Assembly (NCBI GenBank): GCA_022606425.2
Contig: JAHDVF020000431.1
Coordinates: 310,001 to 374,000 of the forward strand
Reading direction: 5' to 3'
Source: Lepidostoma basale
Taxonomy: Eukaryota; Arthropoda; Insecta; Trichoptera; Lepidostomatidae
Length of the DNA stretch: 64,000 bases
Numbering within the stretch: position 1 is the stretch's first letter; each line of letters opens with the position of its first letter. Below, in pieces: positions 63,110 to 64,000 of the stretch. Below the pieces are notes generated by a model. It ran no database searches. It saw only the letters and a list, made by a program, of their open reading frames with translations, and was not told the origin of the DNA. A program made the translations under genes and the position numbers.

Positions 63110-63422
63110 TGTTAAAGAGGACGATAGCAGGCAAGACACTGAAAGATCGCGTGGGGAACACCAGAATAAGATAGATATGTGAGGTTGAGGATATTATAAG
63201 ATGGAGCAGACAGCGAAAAAGGGACTGGTACGGTCATGTTCAAAGAATGGACACCACCAGACTCCCCTATATTGCATTGCATAATCAGCCTCATGGGACT
63301 CGATCTCGTGGGAGAGCTCCTAAAAGATGGAAGGACAGCTGGGAATCTACCTCACAGGAGGATCAACACTTTGGAGAACAGACCACATAGGTCTACAATA
63401 AGGAAGAAGAAGAAGAAGATTT
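63110..63422 (+). mobile_element. LINE 3' end, same family as 2271-2827
   Basis: ATAGCAGGCAAGACACTGAA, AGAATGGACACCACCAGACT and GGACAGCTGGGAATCTACC match the inverse of the 2.3-2.6 kb copy; ends in GAAGAAGAAG. Confidence 0.75.
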
Positions 63423-64000
63423 TTTTTCATGAAAGGTGTAATTACTCGTATATGTATGTATTTAAGGGTTATAAGTATTGTTTTATTGATGAAAGAGCGT
63501 AGAAAAAAAAACAAGTTTGTAAATTATGGTCTCTGGTTCTAAACAATTGGTTCCTTTGTACTTTAAAGTATCTAGAATTAAATGTTTTATCGAGCATTTG
63601 TCAAAACCCATATCATTTTATTGTTGTTTTCACGTCTAGATTTATAAATGTCACACTGAAATGATTGCAGGTATTGACTCCGCGCTCAATGGGAGCTATC
63701 AATCAATCAACTTCCCGTCCACCCCATTTCATTTCCATTTCTTTATGACCCTTTAAATAATTTTTACAAAAGGTTTCAAAAGTCTCAAATACGAAAAGTA
63801 TATTTTTCCAAATAGTATCTGATGACAGAGTCGTTTGTATGGGTAATTATAACAAAGCCGTATTTAGAGTGTAAATATTGAAATTGCTTGCTCGAAAGGT
63901 AAGTAAATAAAAGGGGTGATGATGTTGGAGTATTTCGGTATTTGTGCGTGTAAAGCCCTTATAAAATCTAGTTGGTAAATTGTTTTGGTATAATTTTATA
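63423..64000. other. Upstream region of the cuticle gene
   Basis: The start exon and promoter of the cuticle gene may lie here or beyond the window. I could not identify a short ATG exon with a phase 0 donor, nor a TATA/initiator pair with confidence. Confidence 0.3.

Overview
The window is AT-rich, intron-heavy eukaryotic DNA, almost certainly from an insect or close arthropod relative. The evidence is GT-AG spliced exons, a Rebers-Riddiford cuticle protein gene, a PAN-plus-ZP membrane protein gene and dense non-LTR retrotransposon, tRNA-SINE and MITE debris. Nothing looks prokaryotic. Only two protein-coding genes are supported. Most other open frames are shadows or transposon fragments.

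Gene 1 (plus strand, 11958 to 51504) is a chain of 12 exons whose reading phases match at every junction. It encodes about 848 residues of a cell-surface protein: PAN/apple modules, a ZP domain with eight cysteines, a furin-type RNKR site, one transmembrane helix and a short cytoplasmic tail ending at a stop. This is the layout of the arthropod NompA / Neyo / Morpheyus / Nyobe / Trynity class of apical matrix proteins. The 5' exon or exons with the signal peptide were not found. Gene 2 (minus strand, 61816 to 56873) is a pro-resilin-like RR cuticle protein in three visible exons. Its tiny first exon (start codon) was not found. The two genes converge, with 3' ends about 5.4 kb apart, and both products would act in apical or cuticular matrix.

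Layout: 1-11.9 kb holds retroposon remains and palindromic repeats; 11.9-51.5 kb is gene 1 with repeat-filled introns; 51.5-56.8 kb is intergenic and holds MITEs and LINE ends; 56.9-61.8 kb is gene 2; 61.8-64 kb is a cluster of retroposons upstream of gene 2 exon 2. Many insertions have readable target-site duplications (TSDs of 7 to 17 bp, or TA/TAA for DNA elements).

The most striking signal outside the genes is a set of more than 30 short palindromic elements in about nine sequence families. Their arms share one architecture: a CTGANGA-like box, a small hairpin, GAAA, a short self-complementary word (ACATGT, ACCGGT or ACAGCTGT) and then TC or TT. This is the layout of a minimal type I hammerhead ribozyme. 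Two copies, at 57909-57953 (+) and 11389-11434 (-), also have a perfect 7-bp stem I. Modules usually occur as facing inverted pairs. A second anomaly is the 8-mer TACGAGTA, found 23 times on the two strands where about 2 or 3 are expected. At one site, comparison of two copies of the same repeat shows that exactly CGAGTA is the extra sequence, like an excision footprint at a TA target.
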